64,000 bases of DNA from Scandinavium goeteborgense (GCF_003935895.2 NZ_CP054058.1:186001-250000); one strand, 5' to 3'. Counted from the first letter of the stretch, positions 47,501-57,077 are shown. Notes: generated by a model not told the origin, from the letters alone. Made by a program: numbers and translations.

Positions 47501-49821
47501 TTTCGTTTTCTCTCTTTCTTGCCCGGCATCGCCAGCGGCGACAGCAGAAACGCGGTAAAGATGCCGCTGACCAGCACGATGCCAAAGCTGCTGATCGCCT
47601 GGGTGGCGCTGAAAACTAGCATCCCAAGGGTCAGCAATGTGGTGATCATCGCCAGGGTGATCGCCAGCAGTGAAGTGAGCGGGGTGCCGCGCGGGTTGCT
47701 GAAAAACAGGGTGTAGTTGATGCCAATCCCCAGTACCAGCACCAGCGCCAGCAATGAGAACAGGTTCACCGCATGGCCGCTGAGCGACAGCACCGCCAGG
47801 CCGCAGCCGAGCGATAACAACGACGGCACCAGGCTTATCAGCCCTTTGCGCCAGCCGAGTCGCAACATCGCGCCGACGGCGATAATCACCAGTGCCACGC
47901 CGAGCAGGGCGGTTAAAATTGTGCGGTACAGGGCGAACAGCTGATCAAACGAGGCTTTGCGATCGTTCCACGCCACGCCGTCTGCGTGCTCTGCCAGCTG
48001 CTGAAGTGCAGCGCTGTTTTTCACGCCGTCGACCGGGACCAGCACGCCGCTGCGCCCGTCCGGTAAAGTCAGCCACAGTAAACGCCAGCCTTCGCTGGCC
48101 GGGCTTTTCAGCCAGGCCTCAACGCTGACCGGCATTGGGTTCAGATCCGGCGTTACCGTTTTGAGTCCGGCGGTTTGCAGGGCGTTCACCACCGCAGGCG
48201 AGGCTTGTTTCAACAGCTGTAAATCCTGCTGCTGACGCTGGAGTGAATTGAGCGGCAGGGTGCGGAACTGGGCGAACAGGCCCGCTTTTTGCGCTTTTTC
48301 AAGCTGCGGGACGAACGCTTCCAGCCGTTCCAGCGTTTGCTGGGCGGAATCGCCGTACACCACAAACCATTTCTGATCGACACTCTGCCCGGTCAGGGCG
48401 GTGATCTGTTTTTCTTGCGCCAGTAAGTGCTGCGGCAGCGCTTGAAGCTGGGAAATATCGTCATCCACGCGCAGATTGGCGAGGCCCGCCAGGGTAAATA
48501 GCGCCAGTGCCAGCGGCAGACCAACGGAGAGTTTTTTATTGCGACGCCAGGCCGCCAGCCAGCGCAGCATCAGGGTCATCAGCGGCACCGGCCGCACCGG
48601 CAGGCCGCGGCACAGCCACGGATGCCAGAAAATCACCGTCAAACACGAGGCGCTTAATCCGGCGGCGGCAAACACCGCCATCTGGCGAATGCCGGGGAAC
48701 GGGGCCAGTACCATCAACAGATAAGCCGCAACGGTGGTGAACAGCGCCAGCAGCAGCGCACGGCGTACCTTGACCAGGCTTTGCCACGGCGTAGACGCTT
48801 CACCGTGGACCATGCGTTCGGTCAGGTAATAGAGCGTGTAATCCGCCGAAATGCCGATGATGCTCATGCTCATTACCAGCGTCATCAGGTGCAGTTCACC
48901 GAACAGCAGCAGCGTGGCGACGGTGCCTGCCAGCGCACCAATGCCGACGGAAAGCAGGCACAGGAACAGCGGGCGAAGCGAGCGGAACACCAGCGTAATC
49001 AGTAGAATAACGCCGAGCACGGTGGCTACGCCGAGGGTCGATACATCCTGTTTGGCCTGCTGACTGGCGTAATCGCTGTAGAACATCGTTCCGCGCGACA
49101 GCAGCTGCGCCTGCGGGAACTGGGATTTCAGTTGGGCTTCCAGCGCCGCCAGTTCAGTGACGCGCTGGTGGGTTTGCTGCATATCGAATGAGGAGCCGTT
49201 CAGCTCGCCGTGTAGCAGATACCAGTAGTTGCCCGCGTGGTCCTGCGCGACCAGCCAGCCGTCCATCAGCCGCAGCTTTTGTCCGTTCTGCGCCAGCGCC
49301 AGTTGCGAGCCACGCATCAGCATCAGCGGATCGTTGTTCAGCTCTTTGCCGCTGACCCCGGAAAACGCCGAGTACAGTTGCGATAAAATCCACTGCGCCT
49401 GCGCTTCACCGCCCTGTTGTAAACGGCTGCGGGTGGCGCTGTCGATCAGCGCGTTGCGGTGCTGGAAGAAGAAGGTGCCCCACGCCTGCTGGCTGCTGGC
49501 ATCCATTTGGCCTTTCACCTCACGCAGCGCGCCGGACTGCGCCAGCAGCGTCTGCCAGCGGTTGGCTACCGCCGGATCGGCCGTTTTACCAGGGCTGACC
49601 AGCCACACCAGCTGCTGGTCGAGACGCTGCATAAAACCGTCGCTTAGAGCAGGCGGAATAGCGCCCATACTTTGCGACGGCAGCATCGCCAGCACGCTGC
49701 TGTTCAGGCGTGCGCGCGGCAGCAGTACCGCCAGCGCTGTCAGCAGAATCAGGCACAGCGTAAGCCAGCCCCACGCCGCGCGGCGGGCGCTATTGGGCGG
49801 CGAAACGTTGACGTTCATCAT
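47497..49821 (-). CDS. apeM: MMPL/RND-family exporter ApeM
   Basis: A 774-residue inner-membrane transporter of the MMPL/RND type, with two blocks of membrane helices (about 255-440 and 635-765), each preceded by a large periplasmic domain. It is the likely exporter of the aryl polyene lipid. Its N-terminus overlaps the apeL end by 32 bases; the second ATG (49818) would be as good. Confidence 0.92.
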   Translation of the reverse strand: MMNVNVSPPNSARRAAWGWLTLCLILLTALAVLLPRARLNSSVLAMLPSQSMGAIPPALSDGFMQRLDQQLVWLVSPGKTADPAVANRWQTLLAQSGALREVKGQMDASSQQAWGTFFFQHRNALIDSATRSRLQQGGEAQAQWILSQLYSAFSGVSGKELNNDPLMLMRGSQLALAQNGQKLRLMDGWLVAQDHAGNYWYLLHGELNGSSFDMQQTHQRVTELAALEAQLKSQFPQAQLLSRGTMFYSDYASQQAKQDVSTLGVATVLGVILLITLVFRSLRPLFLCLLSVGIGALAGTVATLLLFGELHLMTLVMSMSIIGISADYTLYYLTERMVHGEASTPWQSLVKVRRALLLALFTTVAAYLLMVLAPFPGIRQMAVFAAAGLSASCLTVIFWHPWLCRGLPVRPVPLMTLMLRWLAAWRRNKKLSVGLPLALALFTLAGLANLRVDDDISQLQALPQHLLAQEKQITALTGQSVDQKWFVVYGDSAQQTLERLEAFVPQLEKAQKAGLFAQFRTLPLNSLQRQQQDLQLLKQASPAVVNALQTAGLKTVTPDLNPMPVSVEAWLKSPASEGWRLLWLTLPDGRSGVLVPVDGVKNSAALQQLAEHADGVAWNDRKASFDQLFALYRTILTALLGVALVIIAVGAMLRLGWRKGLISLVPSLLSLGCGLAVLSLSGHAVNLFSLLALVLVLGIGINYTLFFSNPRGTPLTSLLAITLAMITTLLTLGMLVFSATQAISSFGIVLVSGIFTAFLLSPLAMPGKKERKRK

Positions 49822-50395
49822 CGGTCAAAGTAGCCGGAGTCAGGCGCTGTTGAGTCAACGTAATGTCGGTGCGATCGCCCTGCTTATCGTTGAGTTGAAT
49901 GCTGTTCAGATACGTGGCGCCGCCCAAATCGATGGAGGTGAAAATCTTATCCAGCGGCGTGGTGATCGGCGTCAGCTTCAGCGTCCAACTGTTGTTGCCT
50001 TTGTCCTGGAAATCGATGCGGAAGTTTTGCTCCAGCACTTTGCGGTCGGCCTGGAACAGCGCGCGCAGCAGATGGTTAAACTGGAACATCTGCGGATTGT
50101 TGTCGGCGGTGATGGTCTGCGGCGGCTGGCCGTTGACGATTTGCACCATTCGCGAATCGTTGAGCATCAGCTGCATCGGGAACGGCGAGGTTTGATCCCA
50201 CAGCAGGCCGGTATCGCGCGCAATCAGCATTTCGCCCTGCGAACGCAGCGGCTGCGGCATCTCTTTGATGGTGCGCGTCTGGTCGAAGTGTGCGCGCACC
50301 AGTGGCTGTTCGGTGAAGCGCTGCTGCAAATCGTCGAGGGTGATGGCGTGCGCCAGCGGGGCCAGCAGCAGGACAACAAGAGGCCACAGTTTCAT
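49790..50395 (-). CDS. apeL: LolA-like periplasmic carrier ApeL
   Basis: A 201-residue exported protein with the signal peptide MKLWPLVVLLLAPLAHA and a LolA/LolB-like beta fold. It probably carries the hydrophobic product through the periplasm for ApeM. The start at 50395 overlaps the apeK stop (ATGA); the longer frame from 50443 lies within apeK. Confidence 0.9.
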   Translation of the reverse strand: MKLWPLVVLLLAPLAHAITLDDLQQRFTEQPLVRAHFDQTRTIKEMPQPLRSQGEMLIARDTGLLWDQTSPFPMQLMLNDSRMVQIVNGQPPQTITADNNPQMFQFNHLLRALFQADRKVLEQNFRIDFQDKGNNSWTLKLTPITTPLDKIFTSIDLGGATYLNSIQLNDKQGDRTDITLTQQRLTPATLTDDERQRFAAQ

Positions 50396-50814
50396 GCGCT
50401 GACTCCCATACGTTCGAACAAGATCGCCGGGCTGACGAAACACAGCTCTTTGGTTTTTTCTTCCACCGCGACCTGGATGGTGTAGCCGGTGGTGGTGCGC
50501 TTGCCGGTGGCGGCATCGACAATTTCATAGCCGATACGCAGGCGGTTTTCGTACTCTTCCAGCTTCGCGCGCACGCGGATGGTTTGCTCGAAGGTCACCA
50601 CGTCGCGGTATTTCACGCGGGTGTCGACCACCGGCCAGACGTAGCCGGACTCCTTCATCTGGCGATAGCCATAGTCGAACTGGTTGAGCAGCGCCTCGCG
50701 GGCGATTTCGAAATAGCGGAAGTAGTTGCCGTGCCACACCACGCCCATCATATCGACGTCGTGAAACGGCACGGTGATTTCAACTTCGGTGGTAAAGCGG
50801 GGATCGTTGAGCAC
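50392..50814 (-). CDS. apeK: APE-cluster acyl thioesterase ApeK (4HBT fold)
   Basis: A 140-residue YbgC-like hot-dog thioesterase with the catalytic-loop pattern DVDMMGVVWHGNYFRYFE. It may release or proofread ACP-bound intermediates. The GTG at 50814 follows AAGGAG, which overlaps the apeJ stop region. Confidence 0.9.
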   Translation of the reverse strand: MLNDPRFTTEVEITVPFHDVDMMGVVWHGNYFRYFEIAREALLNQFDYGYRQMKESGYVWPVVDTRVKYRDVVTFEQTIRVRAKLEEYENRLRIGYEIVDAATGKRTTTGYTIQVAVEEKTKELCFVSPAILFERMGVSA

Positions 50815-50817
50815 CCT

Positions 50818-52497
50818 TTACTCCTTCTCAGTCGCATCCGGCAGACGCCAGAAATCAAAAAAGTTAAACCAGTCGAGGGGCGACAGCAGGGCGTAATGCT
50901 CCAGACGCTGCGCGTATCGGTCGACGGTATGCTGTAACGCCTGCTGACGTTCGCCGCGCGGTAACACCAGCGGGTCGGCGAACGGTTCGCAGTGCACGTG
51001 CAGTTTGCCCTGCTGCTTGAGGGCGAAAATCATCAACACCGGGCATTTGAGCACCGAGGCCAGAATAAACGGCCCCTGCGGGAACGGCGCGGGCGAGCCC
51101 ATAAACTCGCTCCAGATAACCCGCCAGTCACCGCCGCGCTGCGGATTCACCGCAATGCGATCGCCGACGATCGCCACCCATTCGCCCTGATCGAGTTTCT
51201 CTTTCAGCAGTATCGCGGTGTCCGGGCCGATGTTAGTCACGGAAATGAGATTGATGCCCGACTGCGGGGCGTTCTCTTCCATCACCTGCTTAAAGCGTTG
51301 GGCGTTATCGTTAAACACCAGCGCGTTAATGGTGCGGGTAGAGAGCGCCCGACAGGCTTCGACATCGCCCAGATGCGAGGCCAGCAGCAGCTTGCCCTGC
51401 GGCGCGGACATATCCAGCGCCTCCTGTGCGCCGGGTGCAAACACGATATCGCGGCCCGGTTTTAGCTCTCCGCGCCAGCTGGCTACCTTGTCGAGGATCG
51501 CATGGCCGAAGCCCATAAAATGCTGGAAGCTATTAAAGCGTTCAGGCTGCGGCAGATTGCGGGCGGCCAGTTCGCGTTTGGCGCGGGCAATCCACTGCTG
51601 TGAGGCGCGTCGCGGTTCGCGGGCGGTCAGCCAGAAGACGGCAATCACCGGCCACAGCAACAGTGAGAACGCCCCGCGCCCGAAGGTTTTCCACACCCAA
51701 ATCATCAGCCTCATGCCCCACAGGCCTTTGGCCTCCGGCTGTTTCGCCCAGTGTTGGCGACGGCGGCGGAAAAGCAGGGACGGAATACGCGGCAACATGC
51801 CGAAGAACAGGCGGGTGTGCATCCACGAGATGCGCAGGTTGTCTTTCAGGGCGTCGAAATGGGACAGGCCATCCAGCGGATAGGTCACGCGGGTCGGCAC
51901 AAAATAGCTGGTGTTGCCCTGCCAGTAGAGACGCACCATCACTTCGGTGTCGAAGTCCATGCGTTTGCCGAGCGGCACCTGCTGCGCGAGTTGCAGCGTG
52001 GGCGCAATCGGGTACACGCGAAAGCCGCACATGCTGTCTTTGAGCTGGAGAGACAGGGTCTCGATCCACACCCAGACGTGGGTGACGTAGCGGCCATACA
52101 AGCGTGAGCGCGGGACGGAATCGTCATATATCGGTCGCCCGGAAATGAGCGCGTCCGGATGTTTTTCGGCGAGCGACAGTAGTGCAGGAATGTCTTCAAT
52201 GGCATGCTGCCCGTCGGCGTCGACCTGCACCGCGTGGCTGAAACCGGCGCGCTGTGCCTCTTCCAGACCGCGGATCACCGCCGCCCCTTTGCCTGCGTTT
52301 TCTGCCAGACGTACCAGCGTCACATGTTTGTGCATTTCTGCCAGCGCGTTGAGCGCCTCACGGGTGGCGTCATCGCTGCCGTCGTCCACCACGATGCACG
52401 GCATTTCAAACGCAGACAGCCGGGCGAGCACGCTCGCCATCATCGCGCCGTGGTTGTAGCAGGGGATCAGAATGCAGGGTGAGAAAGCTACTGACAT
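50818..52497 (-). CDS. apeJ: Fused glycosyltransferase-acyltransferase ApeJ
   Basis: A 559-residue two-domain protein. The N-terminal GT2 domain (about 1-240) has the metal-binding VDADGQH, and the C-terminal LPLAT-type domain (about 300-555) resembles LpxL acyltransferases (ASHLGDVEACRAL). It probably joins the aryl polyene acid to a sugar or lipid anchor. The start overlaps the apeI end by 10 bases. Confidence 0.92.
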   Translation of the reverse strand: MSVAFSPCILIPCYNHGAMMASVLARLSAFEMPCIVVDDGSDDATREALNALAEMHKHVTLVRLAENAGKGAAVIRGLEEAQRAGFSHAVQVDADGQHAIEDIPALLSLAEKHPDALISGRPIYDDSVPRSRLYGRYVTHVWVWIETLSLQLKDSMCGFRVYPIAPTLQLAQQVPLGKRMDFDTEVMVRLYWQGNTSYFVPTRVTYPLDGLSHFDALKDNLRISWMHTRLFFGMLPRIPSLLFRRRRQHWAKQPEAKGLWGMRLMIWVWKTFGRGAFSLLLWPVIAVFWLTAREPRRASQQWIARAKRELAARNLPQPERFNSFQHFMGFGHAILDKVASWRGELKPGRDIVFAPGAQEALDMSAPQGKLLLASHLGDVEACRALSTRTINALVFNDNAQRFKQVMEENAPQSGINLISVTNIGPDTAILLKEKLDQGEWVAIVGDRIAVNPQRGGDWRVIWSEFMGSPAPFPQGPFILASVLKCPVLMIFALKQQGKLHVHCEPFADPLVLPRGERQQALQHTVDRYAQRLEHYALLSPLDWFNFFDFWRLPDATEKE

Positions 52498-52841
52498 AAC
52501 CGGATCTTGCCGCTGCTGGCGGTGTGGCGCGCGTCGCCGTCGTGGCGTTGATAGCTGAACGCCAGCAGCTGTTTGTCAGCCTGCCAGCTCATTTCTAGCG
52601 TGACGGTGGTTTCCGGCAACAGCGGGGCCTGGAACTTCACGTTCTGGATGCTGTGAAAACGATAACCGGGGGCCAGCAGAGTGGTGGCGTAATGCATCAC
52701 CCAGTCGACTTGCGCCACACCGGGCAGCAGTGGCTGTACGTCGAAATGGCCCTGAAACCAGAACAGTTCCGGGTCGAGATGCAAAATGACCGACAGCGCC
52801 TGCGGCTGTGTCTGCTGACGTTCAATTTCACGAGGCTTCAT
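52488..52841 (-). CDS. apeI: Aryl polyene hot-dog dehydratase ApeI
   Basis: A 117-residue FabZ-like dehydratase with FWFQGHFDVQPLLPGV, which carries the catalytic histidine; the acidic residue of the helix is Asp (QVDW) rather than Glu. It partners ApeP. The start at 52841 (MKPREIERQQ) overlaps the apeH stop by ATGA; a longer frame to 53003 lies inside apeH. Confidence 0.88.
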   Translation of the reverse strand: MKPREIERQQTQPQALSVILHLDPELFWFQGHFDVQPLLPGVAQVDWVMHYATTLLAPGYRFHSIQNVKFQAPLLPETTVTLEMSWQADKQLLAFSYQRHDGDARHTASSGKIRLCQ

Positions 52842-54190
52842 AAAAATAGCTCCTGCAATTGCGCATAGACACGCTTGTTCATGCTGTTGACCGGGATTTC
52901 GTCGAGCACCCGCCAGTAGCGCGGCACGGAAACCGGCTCCAGCCACGGCAGCAACGCGCGACGCCAGGCCAACTCCTGCGCTTTTCCGCCGGTCGCCTGC
53001 CATTGTTCGCGGGCGCTTTCCGTGAGCACCAGCACCACACCGATGCCCTGACGGCCCCCGCGTGAAACGGGGATCGCGGCGGCATCGACAATGCCTTCCA
53101 GCGTCAGCAGTCGTTTTTCCACTTCGCTCAGAGAAACGCGTTTTTCTTCAATTTTAACCACCCGGCCACGACGTCCCGTCAGGCGGAAACCGTCATCGAC
53201 CAGTTCAATCATGTCGTCGAGCAGCAGGCCTTCGGGGTCATTAAGCAACGGCGAAATCAGCCGCCACTCTTCGCCTTCGGCCCGCAGCGTCACGTCCGGG
53301 AAAAGCTGCCACGAGGTGCTGTTATCGATGCGCTGGCGCCAGGCCATGATCCCGGTTTCGGTGCTGCCGTAGATTTCATCCGGCCAGACCTTGAACCATT
53401 CCTGCGTCACTTTCGCTTCTCGCCACGGCAGCATTCCGCCAGCGGAGAGGATCATGTCGACGGGCGGCGGCGTGAGATTCGCATCCAGACGCTTGAGAAA
53501 CGCCGGGCTACTGATAAACACGTAGCGATGCGCAGGGTCCAGCGCGCTCAGTTGTTCGGCGTAGTAGAGCATCGCGGCGTGCAGCGGCAGCCCGCAGGCC
53601 ATCGGCAAGAAGATGCGGAACGTCAGGCCGTAAAGGTGCTGCGGCACGACGGACGCCACGAACCGACAGCCTTCGAGGCGCTGTTCGAAGCGGGTGTGCA
53701 ACATCCGCGCTTCTTCGTCGAGCAGCGCGATGGGCTTGATGATTTTTTTCGGCTGGCCGGTGGAGCCGGAGGTAAAGAGTTCCACAAAGCTGTCAGCGGC
53801 GACGGGCGGGAGCACGATATCTCCCGCGTGCGAGGCATTTTCGCTGGCGCTGACGATAATCTGTGGGCCGCCGCAGTCGAGCTGCGTTTCACTCAGAATA
53901 CCGTCGAATAAATCCTGCTGTTCGTTCAGCAGCGCGGCGCGGCAGTGGCCTGGGATCACCGGGATTTTGCCCGCGTGCAGCGTGGCCAGCAGCGCGAGAA
54001 TAAACAAATAACTGTTTTCGAAACACAGCGCCCAGCGCTCACCGGGCTGTGCCTGTAACGACTGCGTCAGCTGCGCGACGTCGTGGCGTAATTCGCCAAG
54101 CTGCCATTGCCGTGACCCGAGCCAGGCAATGCAGATGTCGTCAGGGCGCGTTGGGCTCAGCCACTGTGACAGCGGAAGGGGGTGTTTCAT
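52838..54190 (-). CDS. apeH: Aryl acid-activating ligase ApeH (AMP-dependent)
   Basis: A 450-residue ANL-superfamily adenylating enzyme that in studied systems loads 4-hydroxybenzoate on the ACP. Visible motifs are the phosphate loop ELFTSGSTGQPKK, YGSTETG and the C-terminal catalytic lysine in PVNSMNKRVY. The start at 54190 (MKHPLPLSQW) lies two bases after the apeG stop; 13 more codons upstream are open but overlap apeG. Confidence 0.92.
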   Translation of the reverse strand: MKHPLPLSQWLSPTRPDDICIAWLGSRQWQLGELRHDVAQLTQSLQAQPGERWALCFENSYLFILALLATLHAGKIPVIPGHCRAALLNEQQDLFDGILSETQLDCGGPQIIVSASENASHAGDIVLPPVAADSFVELFTSGSTGQPKKIIKPIALLDEEARMLHTRFEQRLEGCRFVASVVPQHLYGLTFRIFLPMACGLPLHAAMLYYAEQLSALDPAHRYVFISSPAFLKRLDANLTPPPVDMILSAGGMLPWREAKVTQEWFKVWPDEIYGSTETGIMAWRQRIDNSTSWQLFPDVTLRAEGEEWRLISPLLNDPEGLLLDDMIELVDDGFRLTGRRGRVVKIEEKRVSLSEVEKRLLTLEGIVDAAAIPVSRGGRQGIGVVLVLTESAREQWQATGGKAQELAWRRALLPWLEPVSVPRYWRVLDEIPVNSMNKRVYAQLQELFL

Positions 54191-54192
54191 GG

Positions 54193-54768
54193 TTAATCTC
54201 TTTTCATCAAACGTCGGCGAACCAGCCATTCACCGGCCATCAGGGTGCCCATCAGCAGGTAGGCGATGACGCCGTTCCACGCGGTCCACAGCCGCATGTC
54301 GCCATGCAGGGCGGTGAAGAGGGCAATCGATCCGTTCACGATAAAAAACAGGCACCAGATGCGGGTCACCTGACGGGTATAACGCACGCCTGCCGGCGGT
54401 AAATCCGGCTCTCGCAGGCGTGCCAGACGCTCAACCAGCGGCATGTCGCTCCACAGCGAGCCGCCAAATACCGCGAGCATTACCGCGTTCACGACAACCG
54501 GATAGAACAGCAGCAGCTGGTGCGCTTTGAGGAGCGCGCTGGCCGCGCACAGGGCAATCCCGGCGAGCGCCACGATTTGCAGCACCCGGCGCATCGGCCC
54601 GGCCTGTTTGCGCACCTGAAACAGACGCAGCAACAGCAGCAGCGCCATCACCGGCAGTAGCCAGTGCAGGCCGTTATGCGCCAGACCAAAGCCCACCAGC
54701 AACGGCCAGGCCAGAACAATGGCGCCTGTCGCCAGCCGCATCAGCGGCAGCGAGCGTAAGCTGCGCAT
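54193..54768 (-). CDS. apeG: APE-cluster inner-membrane protein ApeG
   Basis: A 191-residue polytopic membrane protein with five or six hydrophobic segments (COG4648-like). Its position between the ACP gene and the ligase is constant in APE clusters. Function unknown. Confidence 0.87.
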   Translation of the reverse strand: MRSLRSLPLMRLATGAIVLAWPLLVGFGLAHNGLHWLLPVMALLLLLRLFQVRKQAGPMRRVLQIVALAGIALCAASALLKAHQLLLFYPVVVNAVMLAVFGGSLWSDMPLVERLARLREPDLPPAGVRYTRQVTRIWCLFFIVNGSIALFTALHGDMRLWTAWNGVIAYLLMGTLMAGEWLVRRRLMKRD

Positions 54769-54773
54769 CTGAA

Positions 54774-55025
54774 TTATTCGTCGTGCAGCAGACGGCTTAC
54801 GGCATCGACCACATCCTGTACGGTGCGGACCGATTTGAACTCTTCAGGCTTAATTTTCTTTCCGGTTTTTTTCTGCAGGTGGACCACCATGTCGACGGCG
54901 TCGATGCTGTCCAGCTCCAGGTCTTCATACAGGCGGGACTCAGGTGTAATGTCCTGAGGGTCAAGTTCGAAGAGTTTGTGCAGAAGCTCGGTCACTTCCT
55001 GATAAATCGTTTCTTGTTCAGTCAT
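54774..55025 (-). CDS. apeF: Acyl carrier protein ApeF
   Basis: An 83-residue ACP. The phosphopantetheine site is the serine of LYEDLELDSIDAVDMV. It is expected to be activated by AcpT at the end of the same operon. It carries the growing chain or aryl starter. Confidence 0.94.
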   Translation of the reverse strand: MTEQETIYQEVTELLHKLFELDPQDITPESRLYEDLELDSIDAVDMVVHLQKKTGKKIKPEEFKSVRTVQDVVDAVSRLLHDE

Positions 55026-55038
55026 AACGGACTCGTCT

Positions 55039-55299
55039 TCACGCGCGTTGAGCGTTAATAAAGGACGCCAGTGTGGCGACGGAATAGAAATGCTGACGCA
55101 TCTCTTCGCTTTCTGCTGAAAGCACCACGCCGTACTGATTCTTTACCGCCAGTCCCAGCTCCAGTGCATCGATAGAGTCCAGGCCCAGGCCGTCTCCAAA
55201 GAGGGGAGCATCGGTGTCGATATCATCCGCTGACAGCTCATCAAGATTCAGGGTCTGAATGATGAGGTTTTTTATTTCAAGATAGAGGGCTTGCATCAT
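55039..55299 (-). CDS. apeE: Acyl carrier protein ApeE
   Basis: An 86-residue ACP with the phosphopantetheine serine in GLGLDSIDALELG. It has low identity to ApeF outside the DSID core, so the two probably have separate roles (starter versus chain). Either of two adjacent ATG codons can be the start. Confidence 0.93.
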   Translation of the reverse strand: MMQALYLEIKNLIIQTLNLDELSADDIDTDAPLFGDGLGLDSIDALELGLAVKNQYGVVLSAESEEMRQHFYSVATLASFINAQRA

Positions 55300-55329
55300 T
55301 AATTCCTGCCAAAAATAGTTCTGTCCCGG

Positions 55330-56115
55330 TTAGATTTCCGGGTTGGTCTGCTGCAATTGAGACAAAAACAATCGGTTCAGCTGCCGGGCAGCCAGAGCCG
55401 GTTCTTGTAAGTTTGCATCATATAAGTCGGCGATGGCGAGACGCTCACGCACATTCACATCGAATATAGGTTTCACCGGCGGCACATCATACCACTTGCT
55501 CTGTTTGTCGAGCATGCGTTCGCTGCACTGGATCGTCACAATTCGGATATCGCTTGCGCAACGTACGGCGATATTTGCCGCACCGCGTTGGAGCGTCATC
55601 GGCTCGCCCACGCGTGTGCGTGTGCCTTCCGGGAAAATCAAAATCGTGTCGCCTTTTGCCAGACGCTGCTGGCAGGCGGGCAGCAGGCTGTCGGCCTGGC
55701 TGTTGATCAAATAGTCCGCGCTGCGAATAACGCCGCTCATGAACGGGTTTTTCAGCAGTGAGCTTTTCACCATGCAGTCGGTGTCGGGCATGACCGAGGC
55801 CAACATCACGTAATCGAGCAGCGACGGGTGATTGGCGATCACCAGACAGCCGCGCTCCTGGCGCAAAATATCTTCGCCGTGAATACGGTAGTCCAGCACG
55901 CCCATGACCTTCGTGACCCCTAAAAAGAAACGAAAGCTGGTGGCAATGCTGCGGCGCGCCAGGCTGCGGCGGCGGTCTTTGTTCCTTACGCACAGCAATA
56001 AAATAGTAAACCAGATAAGCGATAACAGCAGCCCGCCGAGGCCGAACAGCGAAAAGCAAAATCCGGTGGCGAAGATGCGCCACAGGCGGTTAAAGCGGGA
56101 ACTGACGGTTTTCAT
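55330..56115 (-). CDS. apeD: Lysophospholipid-type acyltransferase ApeD
   Basis: A 261-residue PlsC-like acyltransferase with a hydrophobic N-terminus (about residues 15-45), the NHxxxxD motif (IANHPSLLDYVML) and FPEGTRTR. It probably adds an acyl chain to the lipid anchor of the pigment. The start at 56115 (MKTVSSRFNR) overlaps the apeC stop by ATGA; the frame is open five codons further. Confidence 0.91.
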   Translation of the reverse strand: MKTVSSRFNRLWRIFATGFCFSLFGLGGLLLSLIWFTILLLCVRNKDRRRSLARRSIATSFRFFLGVTKVMGVLDYRIHGEDILRQERGCLVIANHPSLLDYVMLASVMPDTDCMVKSSLLKNPFMSGVIRSADYLINSQADSLLPACQQRLAKGDTILIFPEGTRTRVGEPMTLQRGAANIAVRCASDIRIVTIQCSERMLDKQSKWYDVPPVKPIFDVNVRERLAIADLYDANLQEPALAARQLNRLFLSQLQQTNPEI

Positions 56116-56834
56116 GCCCGGCTCCAGCACCAGCGGGAGACTTCACCGTCAATGACAAATTCGCGGTCGTGATTCAGGTAATGACGCAGGAAACTCAGGC
56201 TTTGCGGCAGCGCATTTTCTGCCTCCGTTCCGCCGGATTGCGTGGAACAGGTGAGGCTTGTCCCGGCTTCGAACACCATCGCGCAGGCGTAGGCCCAGGT
56301 CGGCATGCTTTCGGGTAAATCCGGGTGATAAAACGCCGGCAGCGCGCCGTCAAAATCGACCATCAGCACGCGCTGATAGCCCGCTTGCAACAGGCTGATG
56401 ACTTCACACAGGCCCTGCTGAAAAGTGTCTTTTCCGGCGGCCAGCGAAGAGGAGACCACCGGCTGTTGCGCCACAATAGTCAGGTTGCCGACGGCGGAGT
56501 TATGTACCGAGAGCGCGAAATCGGTGGGCGACACGGATTGCTCCGTCGCCAGCGCCTCGAGAATGCGAAAGTTGCGTTCGAGTTCGCCGTGACGGCTGGT
56601 GTAGAGCACCGCATCAATGGCGTGTTTGCGTAACATCAACAGCCCACACTCCACCGCGAGTTTGCTCCCCGAGCTTAAACGGCGCGCGGTCATCATCGGC
56701 AGCGCGGTCAGTTTGGCCTGCGGCGCTGCGGCATCAATGGGCTGGACGGCATTCGCCCACTGAACCCACTGAGCGTCGTCGCTAAGGCCAGGCGCGCGGG
56801 CCTGCCAGTCGATAAGGTTTAATGCAAAATTCAT
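56112..56834 (-). CDS. apeC: Ketosynthase-like chain-length factor ApeC
   Basis: A 240-residue ketosynthase-like protein of the short N-terminal type. Where ketosynthases have ACSS it reads HNSAVGNL, so the active cysteine is absent; this fits a chain-length factor partnering ApeO. It is the first gene of the cluster in this window; upstream to 57077 there is no methyltransferase or other ape gene. Confidence 0.87.
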   Translation of the reverse strand: MNFALNLIDWQARAPGLSDDAQWVQWANAVQPIDAAAPQAKLTALPMMTARRLSSGSKLAVECGLLMLRKHAIDAVLYTSRHGELERNFRILEALATEQSVSPTDFALSVHNSAVGNLTIVAQQPVVSSSLAAGKDTFQQGLCEVISLLQAGYQRVLMVDFDGALPAFYHPDLPESMPTWAYACAMVFEAGTSLTCSTQSGGTEAENALPQSLSFLRHYLNHDREFVIDGEVSRWCWSRA

Positions 56835-57077
56835 CAGTGCGAGCCTGGTCTGTCGATACTCTTTATTCGTTAGAAGACGTTATGCCATTTATTATCGGTT
56901 TGTTCACGCGGCATTTTGCCGTGGGGCCGCTATTCGCGCTCATATCCTACAATGTTGTCGGCAGACAGGCGAATATCTGTCAGGCAGAGTGGTCTTAATT
57001 TTGGTCTATGTTGCGCCGGGCGTAAAACACGGCGGGATATCAGGCCGTTGTGACCGAATATCCCGTAATAACGCTTA
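56835..57077 (-). promoter_or_regulatory. Presumed promoter region of the ape operon
   Basis: A 240-base non-coding gap before apeC, partly AT-rich. It must hold the operon promoter, but I find no confident -35/-10 pair. The stem-loop of the upstream lipoprotein gene occupies its far end. Confidence 0.4.
57033..57065 (-). terminator. Possible terminator after the small lipoprotein gene
   Basis: The 8-bp stem CGGGATAT/ATATCCCG with a 17-base loop is followed on the minus strand by GTGTTTTACG. The loop is long and the T-run short. Confidence 0.4.
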
